From Paenibacillus sp. ACRRX (GTDB lineage: Bacteria; Bacillota; Bacilli; Paenibacillales; Paenibacillaceae), in the NCBI RefSeq assembly GCF_022346885.1, contig NZ_JAKRNK010000002.1, forward strand, positions 124,001-188,000: 64,000 nt of DNA, given 5' to 3'. Under the pieces are notes generated by a model that was not told the origin of the DNA, made no database searches, and saw only the letters and a program-made list of their open reading frames with translations. This document shows, piece by piece, positions 20,539 to 31,207 of the stretch (within the stretch, counting starts at the first letter, position 1; each line of letters starts with the position of its first letter). Both the position numbers and the translations under genes were made by a program.

Positions 20539-21480
20539 TTACATCGTACTTTTTAATCGAATAAATTTTTTATACGTTAGAAATTCATAATCCAGATTAA
20601 TGAGCCTTGATATTTTAGTAAGTGAATCATCCAAGCTAACTTCAACAAATTGATTTACTCCCCACTCGCCTAATTTTAGAATGGATGCATTCCAATTCAT
20701 GGGACTTGCCATGTTTTTGATTAGCTCATCCTTTAAATCAGACGCACTTTGGATGACAGTCTGAGTAAAGACCGATACAATCGGTATCTCACCATCACAA
20801 ATAGGAGTTTTCTCTACCAAATTTACGAACACATCAATTCCCCTTGCTGCATAAGGAGAATGAAACGCATATGGCGTATTGATGGTTGAGGCTTTTATAG
20901 CCCCCTCCTGTTCAGCTATTTTCAAAACCTGATGAACGCTGTCCTTGATTCCTGAAATAACGAGACAGGTATCATTATTTTCGCTAGCGATATAAACATC
21001 ATTTTCCGTTTTGCAATAGACAATGATATCGCAAATCTCACTATACGTTTTGCCTACGATGACTCCCATACTGCATAAATCTGCGTGACCTTTGGGGTAT
21101 TCGTATATCGTTTGGAGCATTCGCAATCCAGCAGCAAAAGAAATGGACTTGCCACACGCCATAGCGGTGATCAAGCCCATACTGTATCCTACCATCATTG
21201 CAGGTCTGATGCCGGAATTATCATAATGCTGATAAACAATATAATCACACGTATAAATCGCTATCCAATCATAGAACATCTTATCGTACTGCACACTTTC
21301 CTTATCTTCAGAGTTAATAAGATAGGCATACAAATCTATCCCAATCTCCTCATTCACAGTGGAACAGTACTGTTTCAGGTATTCTAGCTGTTCTTTATCA
21401 AACTTATCCAACAAATCACGGTAGTCCGCTCCAACACCCTGAAAAAGAAAGGCCCGCTTTTTATTGCTTAATTTGTTCAT
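20539..21480 (-). CDS. Discrete (trans-acting) acyltransferase
   Basis: This is a stand-alone AT of about 313 residues. The nucleophile elbow is GYSMG (usually GHSxG), and the second catalytic His is in TPYAFHSPYA. Discrete ATs of this kind (ZmaF in zwittermicin) move unusual extender units from a free ACP to a PKS. The longer open frame starts at 21516, but I prefer the ATG at 21480. It overlaps the end of the thioesterase gene, has GAGG upstream and begins MNKLSNKKRAFLFQGVG, close to the usual AT start. Both PKS modules in the cluster already carry a cis AT, so its acceptor is not obvious. Transfer of a starter or of an aminoacyl group to the A-less PCP is possible. Confidence 0.82.
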   Translation of the reverse strand: MNKLSNKKRAFLFQGVGADYRDLLDKFDKEQLEYLKQYCSTVNEEIGIDLYAYLINSEDKESVQYDKMFYDWIAIYTCDYIVYQHYDNSGIRPAMMVGYSMGLITAMACGKSISFAAGLRMLQTIYEYPKGHADLCSMGVIVGKTYSEICDIIVYCKTENDVYIASENNDTCLVISGIKDSVHQVLKIAEQEGAIKASTINTPYAFHSPYAARGIDVFVNLVEKTPICDGEIPIVSVFTQTVIQSASDLKDELIKNMASPMNWNASILKLGEWGVNQFVEVSLDDSLTKISRLINLDYEFLTYKKFIRLKSTM

Positions 21481-22192
21481 GACCAACCTCATTATTCTGG
21501 CATAATTCGTCTTCAATCATTTTTACGATTTTATCGACATGATCATTAATAAAAAAGTGGCTGCCCGTAAAATAATAGGACTTGCTCTTCTGTTCGCATA
21601 AATCGTCCCATGTAATCTTTTGAATACTATCAATTTTATCTTCTAATCCACTTAACACAGATATCTTGCATTTTAGTCTTTCCGTTCTTTCTTGAAACTT
21701 ATAGGTTTCCATGATTCTGATGTCATTTTTTAATATCGGCAAATAAAACTCCATTAGTTCTTTACTCTGAGTTAGCTCTTCATGGATGCCACCTAGTGCA
21801 ATTATTTTTGCAATAAATTCATCATCAGACATGTTAAAGCTGACATACATATTATTCTGCACGATAGGTGATTGTCTTCCTGAGAAAAAAATATGCTGTG
21901 GCTTCTGCTGTCCTTCGTCTAAAATTTTGTAGTACAGCTCGTAGGCCAACAACGTGCCCATACTATGGCCGTATAGCGCATATTTTCCCTCGTTAATTTT
22001 ATCTTTTATCATCGAATAAATATCATCCACAGCTTCTGATATATCCTGATAAAAGCCCTGACCAAATCTCTCCCCCCTTCCCCTTATTTCGATAGCTTCT
22101 ATTTCCATCGCGTGAGAAGTGAATGTATTCCAGTGTGAATACGCACGCTTGGATCCACCTGCAAATGGTAAACAAAACAATTTCATTGGCAC
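21461..22192 (-). CDS. Type II thioesterase
   Basis: The 243-residue alpha/beta hydrolase begins LFCLPFAGGS, carries the nucleophile motif GHSMG and ends with the catalytic His in GSHFFINDH. These are the marks of external thioesterases that remove wrong or stalled groups from PKS and NRPS carrier domains. It lies 34 bases after the PKS gene and overlaps the discrete AT gene. A GGAGGAG site serves either the GTG at 22192 or the ATG at 22186. Because the last NRPS has no TE domain, a role in product release cannot be excluded, but type II enzymes usually act as editors. Confidence 0.9.
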   Translation of the reverse strand: MPMKLFCLPFAGGSKRAYSHWNTFTSHAMEIEAIEIRGRGERFGQGFYQDISEAVDDIYSMIKDKINEGKYALYGHSMGTLLAYELYYKILDEGQQKPQHIFFSGRQSPIVQNNMYVSFNMSDDEFIAKIIALGGIHEELTQSKELMEFYLPILKNDIRIMETYKFQERTERLKCKISVLSGLEDKIDSIQKITWDDLCEQKSKSYYFTGSHFFINDHVDKIVKMIEDELCQNNEVGHEQIKQ

Positions 22193-22226
22193 GTTCTCCT
22201 CCGAAGTAACAAGTACACATTTGTCC

Positions 22227-25200
22227 TTAATTAATTAGGGAATTGATTTCAGACAAAATATCATCTACGGACTGATCTTCATTGTCTGCGCTGACATTCT
22301 CTTCTTTCTCTTCAAAGCTCATAGCTTCCCTTAATAAATAGTCATTTAATTTTCTTAGAGATGGATAGTTGAAGAATACAGAAATGTCGACCTGTACATG
22401 TAATAGAGCTTTTATTTCGTTCCTCAGAGAGAATATCATCAAGGAATCTACCCCTTGTTCTGTAAAGGAACTATCTACGGATAGTTGACTGACATCATTA
22501 AATCCAATAATGTTAGCTGCTGCTTTATGCAATAGGACTAATAAATAATCACTCCTTTCCGTTGTTCCTAAATCTTTCAGCTTGGCGACAACATCTTCTT
22601 TAGCAGCCGTATTCCCGCTTTGTTCTCCGAGCACAGGACTGTTTGTAATGAAATTCGTTAGAAATGCCGTTACTTCATCTACACCTGTTCTCTCACTAAA
22701 TAACTCCCAATTTGCATCGACAACAACGATCGAAGACATGTTCTTATGAAATAGGTTGTCAATCATTTTCTTTCCAAGCTCTTTAGACATCCCATAGAGT
22801 CCTTTATTCTCGATGTTCTTTAAAATATTGCTGTTACTTGTAGCCATTCCAGCTTCTTCCCAAGGCCCCCAGCATATCGACATCGCTGGCATTCCCAAGC
22901 TTCTTCTATATTCTGCAAACCTATTCATAAAATAATTGGCTGCTGCATAATTGGCTTGTCCCATATTGCCCACAACTGAAGAAATAGATGACATCATCAC
23001 AAAGAAATCCAAGCTCTCCTCTTTTAATGCATGATGTAAGTGATAGGTTCCCCCTATCTTTGCTTTGAATACATTTTCAAAGCTGTTCCAGGTTTGATCT
23101 TTTATCATCTTATCTTCAATGATTCCGGCTGCATGGACGACGCCTTTAATCTCCATGTTGTTCTGTTTTAGTTTCTGTACCACTGCGATTACGTCAGCTT
23201 CATTACTTATATCAGCTTGTTCAACGATGAGCTGGACACCTTTTTCTTTCCACGAGTTCACAGTTTCAAGCAATGTGCCCGAAGCTTGACTTCTACTTAA
23301 TAACACGATGTTTTTAGCACCCTGCTGGATCAGGTACTCTGCATAGATTTGACCTATCGATCCGGTCCCACCCGTGATCATATACGCTGCTGTTTCGTCG
23401 ATCCGAATTGTGAGATCCTCGCTGCTAGTGCGGCTCTTGGCGTTTCTAATCAGCCTAGGAATGTACCTCTTATGCTGATTCCTCAGTACAACCTGCTTAT
23501 CTTCTCCATGTATGATCTCGTTAATAATTGTATCGATATGGTTATTCAGCATATGGAGATCCGTATCAATAATGCCCTCCCATAACGGCGTATGCTCGAG
23601 TCTAATGACTTCGGAAAACCCCCATAATGGAGCTTGATAGAGGGACGTTGCTATGCCATCTATCTGATGTACATTGTTTGTTATTACTTTCACGACCATT
23701 TTATTAGAGTAATTTAATTCGGTTATGGATTGTACGAGGTGCAATAAACCACTACATTCCTGTTCCACTACTGCTAATAATTTTTCTGCTTGTAAATTTT
23801 TTAGCTTAGCTTCATCCGTTGTGCTTAAATAAATAAGCTTACATCTTTCTTTTTTATATCGACTTGCGATGCTTTCCAGAAGCTGCTTTACATCGTGTTT
23901 ATTGGAGTACGATATAAAAAACAGATCATTCTCATGCTCTACATATTTGTCCGCTTGCATGACTCGTATCGAAGATATTCCATGGTTATTCAATTTTTCA
24001 TGGAATTGATCAACGATATCCGGGTCATTTCCGATTAATACAATTTTTTCATTGCCTGTGCCATTTTTGCTTGTTTTTGCTGCTTCCATCCATTCCACGT
24101 TATAGAGCATACGATCGCCGTTACTATTTAGCTCTTTGAGTAAGGTATCTCGCTCTGTTATCTTCGCCATGATACGTTCAATTTCAAATACGATTTCCCC
24201 CTTTTCATTGTAAACATCGATATCGCCGACTACCCCAGATTGTTGGGAATCATCTACCTTAATATGGCACCAGAAGCTCTCAGCGTCTCTGTAGTAATAC
24301 TTTAATTTACCTAAGGATATAGGAATAGCCGTCTTTAATGCATATTCCTCACTCTGAGAATCCATCCGCATACTCAATTCGGAAACAAAAAATACAGATT
24401 GGAAGATAGAGTCTATAGTACCCGCATATACGATATAATTTTTACCATCGGGAATGTCCTTTTTAGGATCAATAAAGCAGACTCCTTCCGCTTCACCCTT
24501 CCACACTTTCGAAATTCGTGTAAAGCCATCTCCTAATTTAAACCCAAACTTTTTCATCACATCATAGGCACTGTATTCCGATGTTACTTCAGGATACCTG
24601 TCTATTAACTCGTCAATCGACACACGCTTCTCTTGTTCTTGCCCCTGAGCCATCATAATATTGCCCTTGCAATGTTTAATCCAGTTCTCATGTTGAGATT
24701 GCTTGTCTGTACTTACAAGTTCAAATTTCATTTGGTCTTGATTCGTATCTTCGATAAGAAATTGCACAACCCGCATTTCGTCTTGTATAGCCGTTAGGGG
24801 GGCATGAAACTCTACATTGGATATCGTGCAGCTTGACGGATTTCGGAAATCTTTAGCAATCGATAAAAGCATGGACATATGAGCAGCAGCAGGAGCAATC
24901 GCTGTCTCGAAAATAATATGTTCTTGCATAAAATACGGATTTTCTATCGTATAATTGCTCTGATATAGAGTGCCATTTTTAAAATAAGGGGTACTAATTC
25001 TCTGTCCAATGAGTGGATGATAATCCGTGCTTGCAATAGCAGGCAAACGATCTTCATGGGAGCACACGGGCTGCATCCAATAGGATTCTCTATCAAACAC
25101 ATAAGCAGGCAACGCTACTCGATTGTAGTCATGATCTAAGCTTGTCTTGAGTCCTGTCCAATGGATTGTGACGCCATGGCAATACAATTCGCCCATGCAA

Positions 25201-28043
25201 TGTGTGATTTGCTCCCATGCCTTTTTTTTCATATCCAATGAGTTTACCAACATCTTCTCTTCACCAAGTATGAGCTTACCAAGCGTGCATAACGTGTTGT
25301 TTGCTCCAATTTCGAGGAAAATGGTATTGTGTACATCCTTTAATTGAGATAACGCTTGATAAAAATCAACTTTATCCTTGATATGATTGGTCCAATAGTC
25401 AGCGTCTAATAACTCATCTTTTTCTATAACTCTTCCGAGGGTGGCCGATATATAAGGCAGCTTGCTGCTTTTAAATTCCACTTCGTGCTGCGCAACATCT
25501 CTAAATGGTTCTAAAATCGGAATCATAAGATGGGAATGGAAAGCATGGGATACACGCAATCTTATTACATTTATGTTTCTATTTTCCGCTTCTTTAGTAA
25601 CTTCCTCTACAGCATCAAGCTCTCCAGATATCACGATACTCTCTTCCGCATTATGCAAGGCGATAGACAGCTTTTCCTCATAACCCTTTAGTAAAGCTTC
25701 AACCGTTGTTTTATTCGCATATAGAGCAGACATCGCTCCTTGTCCCGGAGCTGAATCCATTAATCGGCCTCGTAAGGCAACCAGCTTCACAGCATCCTCA
25801 AGACTCAATATACCTGCTGCAACTGCTGCGGTGTATTCTCCTATACTATGACCCAGGACGACTTCTGGAGTAACCCCTACACTTTCCCAGAACTTTAATA
25901 GGGCATACTCGATTGAAAATATTAGAGGCTGAGCATAGAGAGTTCTTTCAATATCCTTACTGGAAAATTTATTGCTGTAGATCATTTCAACTAAAGATAT
26001 ATCCACATACGGCTCAAACAATTGATCACATTCGTCAAAAGCTAATTTAAACGAAGGATTATGCTCATACAATTCTTTCCCCATGCCTAAGTATTGAGAT
26101 CCTTGTCCCGTAAATAGGAACACTCGTTTTGTTTCCTGATGCATATCCATCTTGTTATTATGCCGCGTTGAAATTCCAGCTTTGTTGTTCGTATCCAAAT
26201 AGGCTTGCAGCCTGTTCATTAGTTCCTCTCGGTTTTTACCAGTAGCAGTAAACCTGTAAGGAAAATCAACTTTGGCTCTATTGTTGGTACAAGCATAGTC
26301 TTTGACCGAAATCTGAGGATTTCTCTTCAAGTATTCAAGATTGCTTTTAATATTATCGAGTAATGACTTATCACTTTTAGCTGATATTTTCACGATGGAG
26401 ATGGCATCCGTATCCATTGTTCGTATCGTTTCTTTTCTTGGCGGCTCTTCTAAAATGATGTGGGCATTGGAGCCACCAAACCCAAATCCATTTACTCCCA
26501 CTCTTCGTAATCGGCCATCACTTTTCCAAGCTTTATTTTCTGCTATGACGGATACCGGTGATTTCTCCCATGGAATAAAAGGGTTTGGCTCATTAAAATT
26601 TAAATTAGCAGGTATCATCTCATTTTTGAACGCTAATAGTACCTTTATAAGACTAGCCACTCCTGCTGCTGCTTCTAAATGCCCGATATTCGACTTAACA
26701 GAACCAATCTGAAGCGGATGATCACTAGCTCTATCTTTGCCATAAGTATTAACAACAGCTTTTACCTCTATAGGATCTCCCAGTTTTGTACCAGTACCAT
26801 GCATTTCCATATAGTCAACATCAGAATAATCCAATCTAGCATCTTTTAGCGCCTTTGTGATTACTTTCTCTTGCGCTAAGCCATTAGGCGCCGTTAATCC
26901 GTTGCTCTTGCCATCTTGATTAATCGCCGTGCCTTTTACGACACCAAGTATATTATCGTTATTCTCTATAGCGTCATGAAGGCGTTTTAAGATCAATACC
27001 CCGCCGCCTTCACCTCGACCATATCCATTTGCTGCCGCATCAAAGCTCTTACTTTGCCCGTCAGTGGATATGGCTTCTAGCTTTGAGAAGCACACATGAA
27101 CTGCTGGCGAAATCATCAAATTCACGGCACCCACGACTGCGGTATCTACTTCACCAGATTTAATGGCTCTGCAAGCCAAATGAAGTGCCGTAAGGGAGGA
27201 AGAGCATGCCGTATCCACGCAAAAGGAAGGTCCTTCAAAGCCAAACGTATAGGATATTCTCCCACAAGCCGTACTGAACGTTGTCCCTGTAAGCGAATAG
27301 GCGTCTATTTTACTTAAATCTCCTGATTTATAGTGGGCAAACGAATATTCTTCTCCTGCTATACCAATGTATACTCCCGTGTTGCTTCCATAATGATCCC
27401 CAATATTAAGACCACCATTTTCAAAAGCCTCCCATGTCAACTCAAGCAGCAATCGCTGTTGTGGATCCAATGACTTGGCTTCTTTGGGCGATATATTAAA
27501 AAACTTCTGATCAAAACGATCAATGGGAACGTTCAAAAACCCGCCTTTTCTAGAATACATTTTTCCAGGCTCTTCTTTGTCAGCACTGAAATAGTTATCT
27601 ACATCCCATCGGTCCTCAGGCATATCACAAATCCCGTTAATGCCATTAATTAAAACATCCCAATATTCCTCAGGACTATTGGCTCCTCCTGGGAAGCGAC
27701 AGCTAATCCCTACAATCGCTACATCTTGCTGTGAATTATTTTCTTCTTTGTCTCTATCCGCATCTTCACCATTTTGGGCATATACATCTACTTTATTTAA
27801 AGTGTTAAATAAAAAGTCTGCATACAGGTTGATATTGGAGTGCTCAAATATTGACGCAACTTCGATATCAATTTCAAATTGGTGTGATACTTTTTTTGTA
27901 AATAGTGGTATATCAACCGACACCAATCCTAAGCTGATAAATGGCTCATTGTAATCTACAACTTGTTCATCCAAAATATCTTCCACTAATTGTGCCAGAT
28001 ACGTGATAATCTCATGCTTTGTAAAATTTTTTTCAGAGCTCAT
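22227..28043 (-). CDS. Modular polyketide synthase: ACP-KS-AT-DH-KR-ACP
   Basis: This 1938-residue PKS probably starts the chain. An N-terminal ACP (Ser near 42, in the unusual form LGLVSVDI instead of GxDSL) may hold the starter. Next come KS (DTACSSS near 276, HGTGT, GHLEAAAG), AT (GHSIGEY near 729 and HAFHS, the malonyl form), a DH-like domain (HIIFETAIAP near 1038, Glu replacing the motif Gly, and a later DSIFQ), KR (GGTGSIG near 1555, GQANYAAANYF, and an Asp in IIEDK suggesting B-type) and ACP (GVDSL near 1861). The C-terminal acidic tail with a final helix (VDDILSEINSL) looks like a docking element for the coiled N-terminus of the hybrid PKS/NRPS. A strong AAGGAG site precedes the ATG. 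DH activity is uncertain. Confidence 0.93.
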   Translation of the reverse strand: MSSEKNFTKHEIITYLAQLVEDILDEQVVDYNEPFISLGLVSVDIPLFTKKVSHQFEIDIEVASIFEHSNINLYADFLFNTLNKVDVYAQNGEDADRDKEENNSQQDVAIVGISCRFPGGANSPEEYWDVLINGINGICDMPEDRWDVDNYFSADKEEPGKMYSRKGGFLNVPIDRFDQKFFNISPKEAKSLDPQQRLLLELTWEAFENGGLNIGDHYGSNTGVYIGIAGEEYSFAHYKSGDLSKIDAYSLTGTTFSTACGRISYTFGFEGPSFCVDTACSSSLTALHLACRAIKSGEVDTAVVGAVNLMISPAVHVCFSKLEAISTDGQSKSFDAAANGYGRGEGGGVLILKRLHDAIENNDNILGVVKGTAINQDGKSNGLTAPNGLAQEKVITKALKDARLDYSDVDYMEMHGTGTKLGDPIEVKAVVNTYGKDRASDHPLQIGSVKSNIGHLEAAAGVASLIKVLLAFKNEMIPANLNFNEPNPFIPWEKSPVSVIAENKAWKSDGRLRRVGVNGFGFGGSNAHIILEEPPRKETIRTMDTDAISIVKISAKSDKSLLDNIKSNLEYLKRNPQISVKDYACTNNRAKVDFPYRFTATGKNREELMNRLQAYLDTNNKAGISTRHNNKMDMHQETKRVFLFTGQGSQYLGMGKELYEHNPSFKLAFDECDQLFEPYVDISLVEMIYSNKFSSKDIERTLYAQPLIFSIEYALLKFWESVGVTPEVVLGHSIGEYTAAVAAGILSLEDAVKLVALRGRLMDSAPGQGAMSALYANKTTVEALLKGYEEKLSIALHNAEESIVISGELDAVEEVTKEAENRNINVIRLRVSHAFHSHLMIPILEPFRDVAQHEVEFKSSKLPYISATLGRVIEKDELLDADYWTNHIKDKVDFYQALSQLKDVHNTIFLEIGANNTLCTLGKLILGEEKMLVNSLDMKKKAWEQITHCMGELYCHGVTIHWTGLKTSLDHDYNRVALPAYVFDRESYWMQPVCSHEDRLPAIASTDYHPLIGQRISTPYFKNGTLYQSNYTIENPYFMQEHIIFETAIAPAAAHMSMLLSIAKDFRNPSSCTISNVEFHAPLTAIQDEMRVVQFLIEDTNQDQMKFELVSTDKQSQHENWIKHCKGNIMMAQGQEQEKRVSIDELIDRYPEVTSEYSAYDVMKKFGFKLGDGFTRISKVWKGEAEGVCFIDPKKDIPDGKNYIVYAGTIDSIFQSVFFVSELSMRMDSQSEEYALKTAIPISLGKLKYYYRDAESFWCHIKVDDSQQSGVVGDIDVYNEKGEIVFEIERIMAKITERDTLLKELNSNGDRMLYNVEWMEAAKTSKNGTGNEKIVLIGNDPDIVDQFHEKLNNHGISSIRVMQADKYVEHENDLFFISYSNKHDVKQLLESIASRYKKERCKLIYLSTTDEAKLKNLQAEKLLAVVEQECSGLLHLVQSITELNYSNKMVVKVITNNVHQIDGIATSLYQAPLWGFSEVIRLEHTPLWEGIIDTDLHMLNNHIDTIINEIIHGEDKQVVLRNQHKRYIPRLIRNAKSRTSSEDLTIRIDETAAYMITGGTGSIGQIYAEYLIQQGAKNIVLLSRSQASGTLLETVNSWKEKGVQLIVEQADISNEADVIAVVQKLKQNNMEIKGVVHAAGIIEDKMIKDQTWNSFENVFKAKIGGTYHLHHALKEESLDFFVMMSSISSVVGNMGQANYAAANYFMNRFAEYRRSLGMPAMSICWGPWEEAGMATSNSNILKNIENKGLYGMSKELGKKMIDNLFHKNMSSIVVVDANWELFSERTGVDEVTAFLTNFITNSPVLGEQSGNTAAKEDVVAKLKDLGTTERSDYLLVLLHKAAANIIGFNDVSQLSVDSSFTEQGVDSLMIFSLRNEIKALLHVQVDISVFFNYPSLRKLNDYLLREAMSFEEKEENVSADNEDQSVDDILSEINSLIN

Positions 28044-28130
28044 TTTGTCTCATCTCCTTATAGGTTCCTTTCTTTGCTTTATAGCGATTACTCAAATCTT
28101 GATGTACGGTTGAATACACGCTGCATCTAT

Positions 28131-28171
28131 AAAAACAACCTTAAGTTCCATAGGAACCTAAGGTTGTTTTT
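28131..28171. terminator. Intrinsic terminator between ABC exporter and PKS genes
   Basis: A 19-base-pair stem with one mismatch (28131-28149 with 28153-28171) and a 3-base loop has A/T tracts at its ends, so it can stop transcription in both directions. On the minus strand it ends the ABC exporter genes just before the PKS start. Unless it is overridden it would separate the early genes from the assembly-line genes. Confidence 0.75.
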
Positions 28172-28175
28172 TCCA

Positions 28176-30503
28176 TTATTCTACACTTTTTAAGGACTCA
28201 ATCATATTGATACGAGATACTTTTCTTCGAAGCAGTAAGCTTGAAAGAATGGTAAGCGCAAATGCAAGTACAACAGATATTAGCATAACAAACAGACTTA
28301 ATTGATCCGGGATTTGCTGATGAGCACTCGACAGTGCCTTGACGACAAGCCCATAAATGTAACCACTGATTGGTAGCGCTACAATAATCGCAAAGGTGGT
28401 GAGTATGATGTTCTCGAAGAAGATAAGCCGGTTTATTTTATGCTTAGGGTAGCCTAATACCTTGAGTGTGGCCAACTCACGATTTCTTTCATAAATGTTA
28501 ATGGAAGATATCGTATAGATAGCGCCAAAGGAAAGCACGACCGCACAAATGATAAACATAATAAAGATAAAACTATTTTGCTTCAGAATATATTGAGCCG
28601 ATTCTTTTAAATCATTCTTATCTGCGATAGTATCTACCTGCTGATCTTGTTCGAAGACACTACGCACACTTGCAAGATCTGTAGAACTGCCGGCCTCCAC
28701 TAAAAGCGAGGTTGGATTGTACTTGATGCCAAAGCTCTCCAGATACGCTGGCGTGCTATAAAACGACGGATTCGAATACTGGGTGGATATTTGTATAACT
28801 TTCATATCGACCGTTTTATTAGCAAACTCTGGCGCAGTGAACTTGATTTGGATAATGTCCCCTTCTGCGATCTGATAGTTGTCGGCATACGATTTTGGGA
28901 CCAGTACACCGCTGTCTTCCAAAGCAAGCTGTTTGTCATTTTCGTCGAAGAAATGAATGAGATTGTTTTCTTTCTTCGTTACAACTAACGAAGCATTCTT
29001 GTTGTCATTACCTTTAATTAATTCCACCGGAAAGGTGGATAGATCATAGCTGCTTTTAATACCGTTGGGTAGTTGTAATGTATCCGGAGTTGTTCCACTC
29101 TTATAATCGACTCTTAAATCGTAGGTGTTTACTTTTTCAATCTGATCTGCTACTTTTTGCAAGGATGTCATAGTACCAAAGGCTGTAATCAATAACACTG
29201 TACTCACCACAACACCAACGGAGCTTGCTAATGCTTTTGACTTATTTAAAAATATATTTCTCAAAATGATCTTGTAGCTGTAGGAAATATGATTCCAAAT
29301 ACCCGGAATTCTTTCGATGAGGAGCTTCTTCATTTTCTTAGGCGGTTTAGGCCGCATCGCCTGAGCTGCACGTTCTTTCAGGATGGCTCTGCCACTTAAG
29401 TAACAGGACAGGATTCCAAATGCACAAGAGAAAAGGATGGGTGGAATCACAGAGGTGAAGGATAAGGAGAACATAATATCAGGCAGCGCGTAGGCTTTTG
29501 CATTTGATGCTCTTATTAATGGAATAAATACATAAGTGGCAAGCACACAGCCTAGAACGGAGCCTATGATCCCTACCATTACGGGGTATCCCATATAGTG
29601 AAGCATGATGTTTCTGTTTTTTATACCTAATGCCTTCATAATCCCAACTTGATTTCGTTGAGAATCAATAATTCGCGACATGGTAAGGAATAGAATAATC
29701 GCTTCGATGATAAAGAAAACTAATGGGATAACCTTGCTCATCATGTTATTGTTATGGATGGTTTGTTGTAGTTGCGAATAGCTGAACATCCGCTCTTTAC
29801 TGACTTGGCTAACATAGGAGAGTTGTTTAGATTGTGCTTCAATCGTTTTGCCTAATTGGTCAATATCGTAACCTTCCTTAACATCAATTAAGGTTTCATT
29901 ATAATAAATGCCGCCTGCGATTTGAGGGATGGCGACTTCGGTTATATACGCTACGCCAAAAGATTTATGGTCTTGGACTGCGTTCTTTTTGGCATATTCT
30001 ACATTTTCACCCAAGCCGCTAATGGTGAAGCTCATATTTTTATCATTCACACTTATTTGAATTTGATCACCGACCTGATGCTGATGTTCCTTAGCATAAT
30101 GGGAATCTAGCAAGATTTCCTCTTTTTGGGTCGGAATCTTACCCTCAATCAGCGTAGGCGTATTAATTTCATTGTTTACAGGGATCGAGTGAATCTTTAA
30201 GGCAGCCTTCATTCCTTCAAACGCTTGTGTTGCATCCAGGGTATAGCGTCCTTCGATTTTGTTAATACCTTCAATGCTGCTTAACCCTGCTAAGTCCTGT
30301 TGGGATATTTTGTTGTAATAGACATTCAAGTCGCTTAAATTATGCTCTTTAAAGTAAACCTTCGTATAAGCGTTAAGATTATCGCTTAACGTGACCAGAC
30401 CCGCGTAGAAAAAAGCTCCCACTGCGATAACCAGCACAAAGGCGATAAATTGTCCGATTGATTGTTTGATATCCCTTAGTAATTTTAAAAATAACTTCAT
30501 CAT
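28176..30503 (-). CDS. ABC transporter permease, FtsX/MacB type
   Basis: The protein of about 775 residues has one N-terminal membrane segment, a large extracellular domain, three membrane segments near the middle (IIEAIILFL, VGIIGSVLGCVLATYVF, IPPILFSCAFGILSCYL), a second extracellular domain, and a C-terminal FtsX block with three more. This duplicated-FtsX design belongs to the MacB/LolCDE class of exporters, often used for peptide or antibiotic extrusion. I place the start at the ATG that overlaps the ATPase stop (TAATG), a sign of translational coupling. With the ATPase it forms the likely second export system of the cluster. Confidence 0.88.
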   Translation of the reverse strand: MMKLFLKLLRDIKQSIGQFIAFVLVIAVGAFFYAGLVTLSDNLNAYTKVYFKEHNLSDLNVYYNKISQQDLAGLSSIEGINKIEGRYTLDATQAFEGMKAALKIHSIPVNNEINTPTLIEGKIPTQKEEILLDSHYAKEHQHQVGDQIQISVNDKNMSFTISGLGENVEYAKKNAVQDHKSFGVAYITEVAIPQIAGGIYYNETLIDVKEGYDIDQLGKTIEAQSKQLSYVSQVSKERMFSYSQLQQTIHNNNMMSKVIPLVFFIIEAIILFLTMSRIIDSQRNQVGIMKALGIKNRNIMLHYMGYPVMVGIIGSVLGCVLATYVFIPLIRASNAKAYALPDIMFSLSFTSVIPPILFSCAFGILSCYLSGRAILKERAAQAMRPKPPKKMKKLLIERIPGIWNHISYSYKIILRNIFLNKSKALASSVGVVVSTVLLITAFGTMTSLQKVADQIEKVNTYDLRVDYKSGTTPDTLQLPNGIKSSYDLSTFPVELIKGNDNKNASLVVTKKENNLIHFFDENDKQLALEDSGVLVPKSYADNYQIAEGDIIQIKFTAPEFANKTVDMKVIQISTQYSNPSFYSTPAYLESFGIKYNPTSLLVEAGSSTDLASVRSVFEQDQQVDTIADKNDLKESAQYILKQNSFIFIMFIICAVVLSFGAIYTISSINIYERNRELATLKVLGYPKHKINRLIFFENIILTTFAIIVALPISGYIYGLVVKALSSAHQQIPDQLSLFVMLISVVLAFALTILSSLLLRRKVSRINMIESLKSVE

Positions 30504-31207
30504 TACCACTCGATCCCTTCAACATTCTGTTTATCCTGATTTACTGTAACGCTTTCGATCATTCCGCTCTTCACTTTGATAATTTTGTCCGCCATAGGAG
30601 CAATCGCGGTGTTATGTGTGACCAAAACAACGCACTTCTTCGTTTCCTTGTTCAAATCTTGAAGAAGCTTCAAGACAGACTTCCCAGTGACATAATCTAA
30701 AGCTCCAGTGGGTTCATCGCAGAGTAAAAGCAACGGATTTTTGGCAACAGCTCTCGCGATCGCAACGCGTTGTTGTTCGCCTCCAGAAAGTTGGGAAGGG
30801 AAGTTCTTGATACGGTCCTTTAATCCAACCTTATACAAAATATCTTTTGCGTCCAGATGGTTTTTACATACTTCCGTCGCAAATTCAACGTTCTCTAACG
30901 CGTTTAAATTCGGAATTAAGTTGTAAAATTGGAATACAAAGCCTACCTTCTCCCCGCGATATTCAGTTAGTTTTTTTTCGTTGTACCTTGTGATTTCTTG
31001 ATCACCAACAAGCACTTGGCCTGTAGTAGCCGTGTCCATTCCACCAAGGATATTTAGAATTGTACTTTTACCGGCACCGCTTGCACCCAATACAACGACG
31101 AATTCTCCCTCTGATATGGAAAAATCAACACCCGCAAGAGCCTTGATCGGCACTTCACCAATTTTATATTCTTTTGTTACGCTTTTAAATTCGATTAGCT
31201 TTTTCAC
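30503..31207 (-). CDS. ABC transporter ATP-binding protein, MacB/LolD type
   Basis: The 234-residue ATPase has Walker [10 protein letters not shown], the signature LSGGEQQR and Walker [14 protein letters not shown], followed by the switch His in VTHN. The length and the GALD form are those of LolD/MacB-class ATPases. A GTG start is supported by GAGGAG nine bases upstream. It powers the adjacent FtsX-type permease, probably for export of, or immunity to, the cluster product. Confidence 0.92.
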   Translation of the reverse strand: MKKLIEFKSVTKEYKIGEVPIKALAGVDFSISEGEFVVVLGASGAGKSTILNILGGMDTATTGQVLVGDQEITRYNEKKLTEYRGEKVGFVFQFYNLIPNLNALENVEFATEVCKNHLDAKDILYKVGLKDRIKNFPSQLSGGEQQRVAIARAVAKNPLLLLCDEPTGALDYVTGKSVLKLLQDLNKETKKCVVLVTHNTAIAPMADKIIKVKSGMIESVTVNQDKQNVEGIEW

